Origin: Phytoactinopolyspora alkaliphila | GTDB lineage: Bacteria > Actinomycetota > Actinomycetes > Jiangellales > Jiangellaceae | Length of the DNA: 64,000 nucleotides | Assembly (NCBI RefSeq): GCF_010550695.1 | Contig: NZ_JAAGOB010000015.1 | Span: 79,337-143,336, forward strand | Direction: 5' to 3' | Part shown: one piece after another, positions 54,813 to 63,498 of the stretch | How positions within the stretch are numbered: position 1 is the stretch's first letter | Layout: each line of letters opens with the position of its first letter | Notes under the pieces: generated by a model | What the model was told of the DNA's origin: nothing | The model's input: only the letters and a program-made list of their open reading frames with translations | The model's database searches: none | Program-made: the position numbers and the translations under genes

Positions 54813-54956
54813 CTAGGCTCCGGGCGACACCCGCGCCAGCGCTGCCGGGGTGGAAGTTTCCGCCTTGTTGAGCAGCGGAAACTTCCGCTCCGAAGGCACT
54901 GGTGTGTCGCACTGACTCACGGCAGGATGACGCGTGATCGTCTTCGTGATGCGCAT
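54813..54956 (-). CDS. small ORF, 47 aa, unknown
   Basis: ATG 54956 is preceded by GGAAGAGGGAATC, a good ribosome binding site. The product begins MRITKTITRHPAVSQCDTPVPS and ends in VSPGA, with one Cys, many Ser/Thr/Pro, and a Lys-rich first half. It lies between tandem STAND regulators and a secretion operon, where short peptide genes (signals, RiPP precursors) are sometimes found. No maturation enzyme is seen nearby, so its coding status rests on the ribosome binding site only. Confidence 0.4.
   Translation of the reverse strand: MRITKTITRHPAVSQCDTPVPSERKFPLLNKAETSTPAALARVSPGA
54852..54886. promoter_or_regulatory. 12-bp inverted repeat near the secretion operon promoter
   Basis: GGAAGTTTCCGC (54852-54863) and GCGGAAACTTCC (54875-54886) are exact complements with an 11-bp spacer. 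It lies 125 bases upstream of the first secretion gene, suitable for an operator or a transcript hairpin. It overlaps the putative 47-aa ORF, so one of the two interpretations may be wrong. Confidence 0.5.
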
Positions 54957-55145
54957 GATTCCCTCTTCCTGGCCCTGGCGGCGAGCCGTCCAAGGCGCGA
55001 CTGGCCGAACCTGCCCACTGTGGTCCGGGCGATGTTGGTGTGTCGCCGTTTCCAGACGATCCCGGACAGTTCCGGGCAACGCGGTTCCGCACGTACGGTG
55101 CGGACTCGCTAGGGTGCTAGCCACAGCAAGGGGTGAGGTGGGACA

Positions 55146-57737
55146 TTGCGCGAGACGGCCGATTCTGCCGCCGGCGCGGGTGGAGGAGACGCACCGTCCT
55201 CGCGGACGTGGACGCTCGAGGACATCGCCGAAAGGCTGCGGTCGTTGCGCGCCGAGGCCGGGCATCCATCGTACGCGGAGATCGCGAACCGGATCGGCAG
55301 GCTTCGCGCCCGCCGTGGCGTCCCCGCGAGCGAGCAGAAGCCGGCACGGGCCACGGTGTATGACTGCTTCCGCACTGACCGGCGCCGCCTCGACACCGAC
55401 CTCGTCGTCGAGATCGCCAGGGCGCTCGGCGCTGACGACGCGGCCGCGGCAGGCTGGGCGCAGGCGTGCCGCGTCGCTCAGAGTCAAGCCGACGCCGCGA
55501 CCGTCGTCACGGCCTATGCGGCGCTGCCCTCGGGGGTCAGCACGTTCGTCGGGCGGGCCGATGCTCTTGCCACCATCCTGGAGACCAGTGATCACAGCCC
55601 GGCATCGGCCGTGTTCTCCATCGAGGGCATGCCCGGCAGCGGCAAGAGCCAGCTGGCCATCGAGGCCGCACGCCGGCTCGTCGAACGTCGGCGAGTCGCC
55701 GACGTGCTCTACGCCGACCTGCGAGGATTCCACCCGGAGAACCCGCCGGCCGACCCCGCCGCCGTTCTCGCGGTGTTCCTGCGTCTGCTCGGGGTGTCCA
55801 GCCGCGAGATTCCGTCCGGCGTCGACCAGCGGCTAGCGGAGTTCCGGGCTCAGTTGCGCTCGACCCGCCGCGTCGTCATTCTCGACGACGCCGCCGGTGC
55901 GGCGCAGGTCGTTCCCCTCCTGCCCGGCGACTCCGGCAGCGTCGTGCTGATCACGAGCCGTACCCAGGTGGCTGAGGCGGCCGGAGCCGTCCAGATCCCA
56001 CTGTCGACGTTCACCGTCGACGAGTCGATAGCGTTGTTGCGCGGTGTGGCCGGAACAGACGTCGTCGACCAGGACATCGCCTCGGCGACGGAGCTGAGCG
56101 AGGCGTCGGGCTGCCTTCCGCTCGCTGTGGGGCTCACGGCCACCCGGGTCGCGGCCCGGCCCGGCTGGAGCCTGAGCGACCACGTCCAGCCCCTCCTACA
56201 GCGGCGCCGCAGTCTCCGTCTCGACGACGCCGTCGGCGCGACCCTCGACCTTTCCTACGCCACCCTGTCCTCGCGGGCGCAGCGCACATTGCGCCTGCTG
56301 GCCGTACACCCGTGCGCGGATCTCGACGAACCCGCGATCACAGCGCTCACCGGCCGTGATCCACACGAGGCGGGGGCCGACCTCCGGGTACTCGTCGCCC
56401 ACCATCTGGTCACCCAGGCGCGGCCGCACCGGTACAGCTTGCATTCCCTGGTCCGGACGTACGCCCTGGACCGTTCGTACGACGACGACCGCCCGGCCGA
56501 GCGGGAGGTCGCCCTGGAGCGGCTGTACCAGCACTACCTGGGCATGGTGTGGAGCGCCTACAGCACCGCGCACGCGCCGACGGGCCGGCGGAACCGGCAG
56601 CCACCGCAACATGTCGTCGTGTCCACGCTCGACGAGAGCGTGACGCTGCCGTGGCTGGAAGCCAACATCGACAACGTCCTCACCCTGGCCCATCACGCTC
56701 CCGAGCTGAACCGGCCTGACCTGATCACCCACCTCGCCGAAGGCGTGTCGTGGTGGCTGAACCGGTACGGGCGCTACCGCGATGCCAGGCTGCTACACCA
56801 GCTCGCCCTCGAGGTGGCGGTCTCACGCGGTGAGCGGGTCAGCGAGGCGAGAGCCAACCTCGATCTCGGGCAGATCCTCGTCCGGCTCACCGAATGGGAT
56901 CCGGCGATCATCCACCTGGACCGGGCCCAGCGCGCCTTCGAAGCCATGGGCGACATGTACGGTGCGTCGTCGGCGGTCAACGCCATGGCCATCATCGAGG
57001 TGCACCGGGGCCGGCTGGCCGAGGGCATCGAGCTCTTCCAGCGTTCGGCCGAACTCTCACGCGCTGCGGGAAACGGCCACGGCACCGCCACCGCGCTCGA
57101 CAACACCGCCATCGTCCTGCGGCGTGCCGGGCGCCTCGACGAGGCGGAGAAGTACCATCGGATGGCGCTCGCGGAGGCCACCCGGATCGGCGACCGGTAT
57201 ATGCAGGCAACCGGGCTGACGAATGTCTCCGAGGTCCAGCTCCTTCTCGGCAGGCGCGACGAGGCGCTGCAGTCCGCCCGGCGCGGCCTTCAGCTGGGCA
57301 AGGAACTGAGCAACATGCCCACCATCGCCTACGGCAATGACAACATCGGCAACATCTTGTCCGCCGACGGCGATTACGAGAATGCGCTCCGCCATCACCG
57401 CGAGGCGCTGGCCCTCAGCCACCAGACCGGTGACCGCCATCTCGAAGCGGGCGTACTCAACAACCTCGGGACCGACCACCACAGGATGGGCGACCACGGG
57501 CAGGCGCGCAGCCACTATGACGATGCCCATGCCCTCAGCACGAAGATCGGCGACACGTTCGAGGAGGCGCGAGCGTTGGACGGCATCGGCGCGGTGTGCG
57601 CCGCCCAGGGCGCGGCCGACGATGCCCGCCAGTACTGGAGCGAGGCGCTGGCGATCTTCGAGCAGCTCGGGTCACCCGAGGCCGCGCAGGTCCGGGACCG
57701 GCTCGCTCAGCTGGCCGTCCACAAGCCGGACGGCTGA
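55146..57737 (+). CDS. STAND regulator: HTH, NB-ARC ATPase and TPR
   Basis: An 863-aa protein from TTG 55146 (GAGGTGGGAC upstream). The first 110 residues form an XRE-like region (WTLEDIAERLRSLRAEAGHPSYAEIANRIGRLR...ATVYDCFRTDRRRLDTDLVVEIARALG). An NB-ARC ATPase follows: FVGRADAL, Walker A GMPGSGKSQLAIEAA (near 160), RRVVILDDAAG, VVLITSRTQVA and GCLPLAVGL. The C-terminal ~330 residues are TPR (at least six 40-residue repeats, such as GTATALDNTAIVLRRAGRLDEAEKYH). Such proteins sense a ligand and switch transcription or a defence response. It diverges from the secretion operon and precedes a paralogue. Confidence 0.9.
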   Translation: MRETADSAAGAGGGDAPSSRTWTLEDIAERLRSLRAEAGHPSYAEIANRIGRLRARRGVPASEQKPARATVYDCFRTDRRRLDTDLVVEIARALGADDAAAAGWAQACRVAQSQADAATVVTAYAALPSGVSTFVGRADALATILETSDHSPASAVFSIEGMPGSGKSQLAIEAARRLVERRRVADVLYADLRGFHPENPPADPAAVLAVFLRLLGVSSREIPSGVDQRLAEFRAQLRSTRRVVILDDAAGAAQVVPLLPGDSGSVVLITSRTQVAEAAGAVQIPLSTFTVDESIALLRGVAGTDVVDQDIASATELSEASGCLPLAVGLTATRVAARPGWSLSDHVQPLLQRRRSLRLDDAVGATLDLSYATLSSRAQRTLRLLAVHPCADLDEPAITALTGRDPHEAGADLRVLVAHHLVTQARPHRYSLHSLVRTYALDRSYDDDRPAEREVALERLYQHYLGMVWSAYSTAHAPTGRRNRQPPQHVVVSTLDESVTLPWLEANIDNVLTLAHHAPELNRPDLITHLAEGVSWWLNRYGRYRDARLLHQLALEVAVSRGERVSEARANLDLGQILVRLTEWDPAIIHLDRAQRAFEAMGDMYGASSAVNAMAIIEVHRGRLAEGIELFQRSAELSRAAGNGHGTATALDNTAIVLRRAGRLDEAEKYHRMALAEATRIGDRYMQATGLTNVSEVQLLLGRRDEALQSARRGLQLGKELSNMPTIAYGNDNIGNILSADGDYENALRHHREALALSHQTGDRHLEAGVLNNLGTDHHRMGDHGQARSHYDDAHALSTKIGDTFEEARALDGIGAVCAAQGAADDARQYWSEALAIFEQLGSPEAAQVRDRLAQLAVHKPDG

Positions 57738-57772
57738 AACACTCGGCGCTCGGCCGGACGACTCCGGACCAT

Positions 57773-57792
57773 CCGGCCACCCGGGTGGCCGG
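57773..57792. repeat. 20-bp perfect palindrome between the STAND genes
   Basis: A gap-free palindrome centred on CCCGGG lies 47 bases before the second STAND gene. It may be its operator, as the HTH domain of either STAND protein could bind such a dyad; the lack of a loop argues against a terminator. Confidence 0.5.
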
Positions 57793-57838
57793 TCAGGGTA
57801 GGCTCGCCGTACGCGTACAGCTGGTCAGGGAGTCAAGG

Positions 57839-60529
57839 GTGGGGATGCGAGCACTCGGCCATCCGGACACACCGAGGCCGCCCAGCCCGGTCGGTGCGGA
57901 GTCCCTCGACGATCTCGTGAACATGCTCCGTGAGCTGCGAGAGTGGGCCGGAGCTCCCTCGTATGCGCTGATCGCCCAGCGGATCAAGCAACACCGTGAG
58001 CAGCGGGGGATGCACCCCGGCAGGCGGCAGGTCAGCCGCGCCACCGTGTACGACTGCTTCCGGCTGGGCCGCGCCCGGATCGACGTGGAGCTGTTGACCG
58101 AGATCGTGCAGGCCCTCGGTGTACCGCCCACCGAGGCGGTCGCGTGGCGGCAAGCGCATGCCACGGCGATGGGCTCCGCGTCGACGGCGTCCGTCGTCGA
58201 GATCCACCAGTCCATACCGCCACCGAGCACCGTCTTCGCCGGGCGGCAAGCTGAGCTCGACGGTCTATCCGCACGGCCGCTCGGCTCGACGCTCGCGGTC
58301 GTGGGCATGGCCGGAATCGGCAAGACCGAACTCACTCTCCAGCTCACGGCGCGGCTCACCCGGCAGCACTCCTATACGGGCGGCTCGTACTTCGTCGATC
58401 TTCGAGGCTACGACGCCTCCCGCCAGCCGGCCGATCCGTACGCCGTGCTCCGTGGCCTCCTCACGGCGGTCGGGCAGCCCGCCGGCAAGGTGAATCGGCT
58501 CAGTGTGGATCAGCAGCTCAGCGAATGGTCGGCCTGGGCGCGTGACAGGTCCTTCCTCCTCATCCTCGACAACGCCACGGACGAGAACCAGGTGCGTCCA
58601 CTCCTGCCGCGGCGGCATCGAGGGCACGTCATTGTGACGAGCCGCCGCCGGCTCGCCGACCTCGCGCACGTGCCCCAGACGGAACTGCAACCGCTCGCCC
58701 TCGACGATGCACTCGAGTTGCTCACGCAGGCGGCGGTGGCCGCGCGGGTCACGGACGATCCCACATCGGCCGCCCGGCTCGCGGAGCTGTGTGCGGGTCA
58801 CCCGCTCGACCTCACCATCGTCGCCGCGCACCTCGGGCAGCATCCCGCCTGGTCGCTGGAGGACCAGGTCCGACGCCTTGAGTCCACCCCGAGAGGAGAG
58901 TCGATCCGTCCGGCGCTGGCCGTCTCCTACCGCGCACTCAACCCGGACGAGCAGCGTGCGTTGCGGCTGCTGTCTCTGTATCCCGGGCCTTCCATCTCCG
59001 CGGAAGCCGCCACATCTCTTCTGGATCGTGACCCAGAAGAAGCCGCCAAGCTTCTGGCGACGCTCGATGCCGAGCACCTCGTCCGCCACGACGAACGCGG
59101 CGGCGTGAGGTTGCACGATCTCGTTCGCGAATACGCCACCTGGGTCACCCGCCACGAGGAGTCCTTCACCGAACAGCGCGCCGCCGTACGGCGTCTCATC
59201 GAGTACTACGTCCGCGGCTGCGCCTACGCATTCCAGCAGGTGACGCCCGCGGAGGACCATGCTCCTCGGCTCCCGGCCGATCACGCGCACAGGGTGCCTA
59301 CGGAGGCCGTGTCCGACCCGCGCGCCTGGCTCGACGCCGGGCATCAGCCGGCCGTGGTGGCTGCCACCGTGGCCATGGAGTACGGACTCTCGGCGCCCGT
59401 GGCCGAACTCTCCGCGGTCTTGGCCCTCTACCTCGCCGAGGACGGGCATCTCGCGCAGGGGGAGATCCTTCATCGGCTGGCTACGACGGTCGAGGATCCC
59501 CAGCATCGCGCCCGCGCCCACCGTGATCTGTCGCTCGTCCACCAGACGCAAGGACGTCACAGCGACGCCATCCGGCAGCTCGAACTGGCCACGGCCGCGG
59601 GGCCGGACCCGCTGCCCGGGCGGACCCACAACATCATCGGCGGGATCTACAACGAGCTGGGGCGACTCGACGACGCCGTGCGGCACTTCGTTCTCGCCGA
59701 GGATGAGGCACGCGCAGCGAACGACGACGTCCGGGTCGCACGGTCGAAGAACAACCAGGCGAACGCCTACCGCCACCTCTGGCGCCTCGAGGAAGCCGAG
59801 AAGCTCTTCGCGGAAGTCGTCGAGGCGTCCGCGCGCCTCGGTGACACCCTCAACCTCCAGGCCGCCTACTACAACCGCGCGGTCATGTTCGAGGCGATGG
59901 GCCGGTGCGACGAGGCGCTCCACGACGTCGACGCGGTGGTGGCGATCGCCGGACAGCATCCCTTCCGGGGCATCCTGCCGGCGTCTCACAACATCCGAGG
60001 GCTCATCTACCAGCGGCTGGGCCGCTACGACGAGGCTCATAGCCACCATCAGCGTGCGCTGGAGACCGCCGTCGATCTCGACGACGCGAGTACCGTGGGC
60101 GAGAGCCTCACCGGCCTGGGCCGGGCACTGGCCGGCGCCGGGCGGCTGGACGAATCGATCACGTATTTCGAGCGGGCGATCGCCCACGCCCGGGAATTCG
60201 ACGCACCATACAACGAGGGCAACGCCCTGAACGGGCTCGGGTCGGTCCTCCGCCGGCAAGGTCTCGTCGACGACGCGAAGGCCCTCCACACGCAAGCACG
60301 AGAACTCGGCGAGCGGTTCGGCGACGTGGAGGAGATCGCCCGTTCCCACGTAGGCCTCGGGCACTGCGCCAGCGCGTACGGCGATCGCCGTCGAGCGGTC
60401 CACCACTGGGAGCTCGCGCTGGCGCGGTACGGCGAGATGAAGGCGCCTGAGGCCGAAGCAGTGCGCCGGCTCATCGCCCAGCCGCGGCCCGCACCGATCG
60501 GCCTCAGAACTCGGCATACTCGTCGATGA
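57839..60529 (+). CDS. STAND regulator: HTH, NB-ARC ATPase and TPR (paralogue)
   Basis: An 896-aa paralogue of the previous gene. GTG 57839 with AGGGAG (57827-57832) 6 bases upstream is preferred; ATG 57845 is an alternative. HTH region SLDDLVNMLRELREWAGAPSYALIAQRIKQHRE...ATVYDCFRLGRARIDVELLTEIVQALG; NB-ARC with GMAGIGKTELTLQL (Walker A), SFLLILDNATDENQV and VIVTSRRRLADLA; TPR array from about residue 560 with repeats such as GRTHNIIGGIYNELGRLDDAVRHF. Sequence identity to its neighbour is moderate and spread over all domains, indicating an old tandem duplication. The stop overlaps the convergent hydrolase gene by 26 bases. Confidence 0.9.
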   Translation: MGMRALGHPDTPRPPSPVGAESLDDLVNMLRELREWAGAPSYALIAQRIKQHREQRGMHPGRRQVSRATVYDCFRLGRARIDVELLTEIVQALGVPPTEAVAWRQAHATAMGSASTASVVEIHQSIPPPSTVFAGRQAELDGLSARPLGSTLAVVGMAGIGKTELTLQLTARLTRQHSYTGGSYFVDLRGYDASRQPADPYAVLRGLLTAVGQPAGKVNRLSVDQQLSEWSAWARDRSFLLILDNATDENQVRPLLPRRHRGHVIVTSRRRLADLAHVPQTELQPLALDDALELLTQAAVAARVTDDPTSAARLAELCAGHPLDLTIVAAHLGQHPAWSLEDQVRRLESTPRGESIRPALAVSYRALNPDEQRALRLLSLYPGPSISAEAATSLLDRDPEEAAKLLATLDAEHLVRHDERGGVRLHDLVREYATWVTRHEESFTEQRAAVRRLIEYYVRGCAYAFQQVTPAEDHAPRLPADHAHRVPTEAVSDPRAWLDAGHQPAVVAATVAMEYGLSAPVAELSAVLALYLAEDGHLAQGEILHRLATTVEDPQHRARAHRDLSLVHQTQGRHSDAIRQLELATAAGPDPLPGRTHNIIGGIYNELGRLDDAVRHFVLAEDEARAANDDVRVARSKNNQANAYRHLWRLEEAEKLFAEVVEASARLGDTLNLQAAYYNRAVMFEAMGRCDEALHDVDAVVAIAGQHPFRGILPASHNIRGLIYQRLGRYDEAHSHHQRALETAVDLDDASTVGESLTGLGRALAGAGRLDESITYFERAIAHAREFDAPYNEGNALNGLGSVLRRQGLVDDAKALHTQARELGERFGDVEEIARSHVGLGHCASAYGDRRRAVHHWELALARYGEMKAPEAEAVRRLIAQPRPAPIGLRTRHTRR

Positions 60530-62270
60530 GAAGGTCACGCAGCGTGTCCGCGTCGTCGTCGGTCCACCCCGTGGGCGGCGCTATGGCCGCCCATGCATCG
60601 ACGTACTCGCCCAGGTAGACGTGGCCGTGCCCGGCCGGGACCTCCTCGGCCACCACCATGTCCATCGTGGTGAGCCAGTACGTGACGACAGGTAGCCACC
60701 GCAGGCCGGGCAGGACGTCGTCGCCGGAAGGCTCGCGCAACCAGTCCGGTTCATGCCACAGCAGGTCCGATGACCACCACACCACGCCGTCGGAGCCGTG
60801 CTGCACGTACACGATACGAGGCTCCTCCCAGGCCGGTCCGGGATCCCACAGATCCCGCGCGTGCCCGTCGCCCGTGCCCCACCGGACCTGAATCCCGTCG
60901 TCGTAGACCGGGCTGATCTCACGCGACCCAAGATCGCGATGATCGGTGAGGTCGCGCCAGGTCTCGGTGAAGTTCGGCGTCGCCACCCAGAGCGCACCGT
61001 CGGTACGCGCCACCATGTCCTGCAGTCCGCTGAAGGCGCCGTGTCCGCCGTAGCTGCCCAGGGATTCGCCGTAGACCAGAAGCTTCGGGCGCAGCGCCTG
61101 CGGTCGCTCCTGCCACGCGGCGTAGACGGCCTCGAAGAGCGCCTTACCCGCTTCCGGTGCGGTGTTGCGGTCCGACAGAAAGCTCAGCCAGCTCGACGCG
61201 TGCGAGTACTGCAGTGCGGCGGTCGCCGTGTTGCCGGCGTACATCATCTCGATCGTCGCGATTGCGGCGGGCTGGACCAGTCCGTTGCCAGCGGGAGTCG
61301 CGACCACGAGCACGTCGCGGCTCCACGCCTGGGTGCGGTCCAGTTCATCGACAACCAGTGCGGCCGCGCGCTCGAGATCTCCCGCCGGGTCGGAAGGGAC
61401 GTAGACGCGGATCGGGTCCACCGGGCCGTCGTCGTGATCTTCCAGGCCGGCGAACTCCGCCAGCGCGTCCCGCGGCAGGCCTCCGGCGACGAACGCCTGC
61501 CCCGTCGCACTCAGCGAATCCCACGAGACCAGCGACTCCGCCGAACCCGACCGCATCGGGGACGCCGGCTGCTCGATCTCCGGCGCGCGGCCCGCCTCCA
61601 CCGCTGCCGCCGCCCGATCCAGGCCGTATGCCACCCACGTCATGAAGGTGCCGTTGAATACGAGGATGGCGAACGCGATGAGCGCCACCGTGGTTCCCAG
61701 CCGGACCAGTACCCGCGGGATCGTTCGCCTGATCCGGACCATCGCAGCCGCACCGAGAACGCGCACGCCGTGCGCCACAGCGACGATGGCCAGCGCCACG
61801 ACAGCCGCCACGACGGGAACCGCCGCATACAGAGCCTCCACACCCGGCATACCGAGGAGGCCTCGGATCCGGTCCTGCCAGTGGGCCGCGAGTCCGCTGA
61901 ACGCCAGGGAACCCGCGGCAGCGGCCAGAAGCACCGGCTGGGCGGCCCGCTCAAGCGGCACCGACCAGCGGGGATGGAACCCGGAACGGCGCACGAACCA
62001 CCGGATCAGCAGGCCGATCGCGTAGCCGAGCGCCATCGTGATCCCGGAGAACACGGCTTGAGCGAGCCAGCCTCTCGGGATCAGGGACGGCAGCAGCGAC
62101 AAGCAGTACGTGGCGATTCCACCGGCCATACCGGCCCGGGACAGCGAGCGCAGACTATCCCTGACAGCTTGCACTGGCCCGCGGCGGTACCCGGGCCGCC
62201 GGCCGTCCGTTCCGATGCGCATCCGCGGCCCCGTCACCGCGGTGACGCGCTCGGCCAACATCTCCTCCAC
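60504..62270 (-). CDS. membrane alpha/beta-hydrolase (Rv1069c-like, Abhydrolase_9 type)
   Basis: A 588-aa protein with about four or five membrane segments in the first 220 residues (GIATYCLSLLPSLIPRGWLAQAVFSG, YAIGLLIRWFV, PVLLAAAAGSLAFSGL, AAVPVVAAVVALAIVAV, VALIAFAILVFNGTFM). A cytoplasmic or external hydrolase domain follows with the nucleophile elbow VYGESLGSYGG (Ser near residue 400), and Asp/His candidates in YDDGIQVRWGTGDGHARDLWDPGP and PAGHGHVYL. Length and layout match mycobacterial Rv1069c-type proteins, whose lipid substrate is not certain to me. Start assignment is weak: GTG 62270 has no clear ribosome binding site; ATG 62261 is an alternative. Confidence 0.82.
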   Translation of the reverse strand: MEEMLAERVTAVTGPRMRIGTDGRRPGYRRGPVQAVRDSLRSLSRAGMAGGIATYCLSLLPSLIPRGWLAQAVFSGITMALGYAIGLLIRWFVRRSGFHPRWSVPLERAAQPVLLAAAAGSLAFSGLAAHWQDRIRGLLGMPGVEALYAAVPVVAAVVALAIVAVAHGVRVLGAAAMVRIRRTIPRVLVRLGTTVALIAFAILVFNGTFMTWVAYGLDRAAAAVEAGRAPEIEQPASPMRSGSAESLVSWDSLSATGQAFVAGGLPRDALAEFAGLEDHDDGPVDPIRVYVPSDPAGDLERAAALVVDELDRTQAWSRDVLVVATPAGNGLVQPAAIATIEMMYAGNTATAALQYSHASSWLSFLSDRNTAPEAGKALFEAVYAAWQERPQALRPKLLVYGESLGSYGGHGAFSGLQDMVARTDGALWVATPNFTETWRDLTDHRDLGSREISPVYDDGIQVRWGTGDGHARDLWDPGPAWEEPRIVYVQHGSDGVVWWSSDLLWHEPDWLREPSGDDVLPGLRWLPVVTYWLTTMDMVVAEEVPAGHGHVYLGEYVDAWAAIAPPTGWTDDDADTLRDLLIDEYAEF

Positions 62271-62380
62271 GTCTGCTGTTGACTCTTACCTGGACCCGCA
62301 CCTCCCTGCTGGGGCGCGACGTCCGTCACCACCTTGCGAGAACGCCGTCAGGGCCAGGCCCGCCGGTGCCCCGGGAGCTT

Positions 62381-62407
62381 CCAGGATAACCTCGCCGGCC
62401 ATCCTGG
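62381..62407 (-). terminator. hairpin after the PfpI-family gene
   Basis: CCAGGAT (62381-62387) and ATCCTGG (62401-62407) are exact complements around 13 bases. It abuts the stop codon of the PfpI-family gene (62408) on the minus strand. No T-run. Confidence 0.5.
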
Positions 62408-62914
62408 TCAGGGAAGATCGGCCAGAATCGCCGCGCAGAAGGCCGGCAGATCGTCCGGTTTCCTCGACGTGATGATGTTTCCGTCCCGAACAAGCTCCTC
62501 GTCCACCCAAGTCGCCCCGGCGTTCTCCAGGTCCGTCCGCAGCGACGGCCAGGAGGTCACAGTGGTGCCCCGGAGCAGGTCCGCCTCGGCGAGCACCCAG
62601 GGGGCATGGCAGATCGCCGCCACCGGCTTGCCGTCGTCGTGGAAGGCGTGTGTCAGGGCCACGGCGTTCTCGTCCATGCGCACCTTGTCCGGCGAGTAGC
62701 CACCGGGTAGCACCAGGGCGTCGAAGTCGTCCGCGGCGACGTCCGCGGTGCTCTTCTCCGAGGTGATCTTCGCGCCCTTCTTGCCGGTGAGCTCCTTACC
62801 GGACGACGAGCTGACGATCACCGCCTCGTGCCCGGCCTCCTGGACGCGGTCGTACGGGACCTGGAACTCGGAGTCCTCGAACATGTCCTCCACGATGAAT
62901 GCGACCCTTGCCAT
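62408..62914 (-). CDS. DJ-1/PfpI-family protein (YraA/YhbO-like)
   Basis: A 168-aa type 1 glutamine-amidotransferase-like protein. The nucleophile elbow ICHAPWVLAEADLL has the conserved Cys with His; the acidic partner is in VEDMFEDSEFQVPYDRV, and LPGGYSPDKVR forms the loop before it. Such proteins act as protein or nucleotide deglycases or chaperones under stress. GGAGGAAC precedes ATG 62914. Its neighbour is Dps on the same strand, 26 bases upstream, so both probably form a stress operon. Confidence 0.9.
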   Translation of the reverse strand: MARVAFIVEDMFEDSEFQVPYDRVQEAGHEAVIVSSSSGKELTGKKGAKITSEKSTADVAADDFDALVLPGGYSPDKVRMDENAVALTHAFHDDGKPVAAICHAPWVLAEADLLRGTTVTSWPSLRTDLENAGATWVDEELVRDGNIITSRKPDDLPAFCAAILADLP

Positions 62915-62940
62915 GTGTTCCTCCGTGTTGATCGAGTTCG

Positions 62941-63405
62941 TCACGCGTTCCTGTAGGCGGCGAACATCCAGCGGCGCTTCTCCAGCACGCGCAGCATCTC
63001 CAGAACGATGTCCTGGCTGACCTGGTCGATGGACTCCAGCGGACCGAGAGTCTCGCGGGCTTTCTCGATCAGCGCGTCGAGATGCTCGACGATCAAGGCG
63101 ATCACCTTGTCGTCCGGAATGAAGCCGTCCGGGAAATCCCTGCTGGCCTCCGCCACGGCTGCGGGCCTGCCGTCGACGGCCACACCTAGTGCCACCAGCC
63201 GCTCGGCGATCTCGTCGGCGTACGTGCGCGCCTCGGACACCACGGCGTCGAGCCGCTCGTGCAGCGGAGTGAACTGCTTGCCGTAGACATGCCAATGGGC
63301 CTGCTTGCCGTTCAGCGCCAATGCGATGAGATCGACCAGGAGCGGCTGCAGCTGTCCGGCGACGTCATGGCCGGAGACGTTGATGGGGCTATCAGGAGCG
63401 CTCAT
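62941..63405 (-). CDS. dps: Dps-family DNA-binding/ferritin-like protein
   Basis: A 154-aa ferritin-like protein: LLVDLIALALNGKQAHWHVYGKQFTPLHERLDAVVSEARTYADEIAERLVALG contains the inter-subunit ferroxidase ligands (H-W-H, then D/E-x3-D-E). A C-terminal helix (DIVLEMLRVLEKRRWMFAAYRNA) completes the four-helix bundle. It stores iron and protects DNA in stress and starvation. ATG 63405 is chosen for AGGAG 8 bases upstream. The N-terminal tail is short and lacks the Lys-rich DNA-binding extension, so DNA binding is uncertain. Confidence 0.93.
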   Translation of the reverse strand: MSAPDSPINVSGHDVAGQLQPLLVDLIALALNGKQAHWHVYGKQFTPLHERLDAVVSEARTYADEIAERLVALGVAVDGRPAAVAEASRDFPDGFIPDDKVIALIVEHLDALIEKARETLGPLESIDQVSQDIVLEMLRVLEKRRWMFAAYRNA

Positions 63406-63498
63406 GGGGATGTCTCCTCTCACCGAGCTGGTACATCCCCGACGCCGATACCCGTGGCTGGCCGCCTCAAACTCGGATCACGATGAGGGCCACCCGGC

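Larger units (their letters stand above)
54728..55145. other. 418-bp divergent intergenic region, secretion operon versus STAND regulators
   Basis: Contains a possible small ORF on the minus strand (54813-54956) and the inverted repeat 54852-54886. The rest shows no coding bias. It presumably carries the promoters of both divergent units and could be the target of the HTH domains encoded at 55146 and 57839. Confidence 0.55.

Noticed and set aside
55133..55363. Short overlapping frames at the start of the first STAND gene
   Set aside because: The TTG 55146 frame carries the HTH and P-loop; the others are out-of-frame shadows.
58265..60538. 757-codon minus-strand frame across the second STAND gene
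   Set aside because: Antisense to HTH/NB-ARC/TPR motifs; no domain in its own translation.
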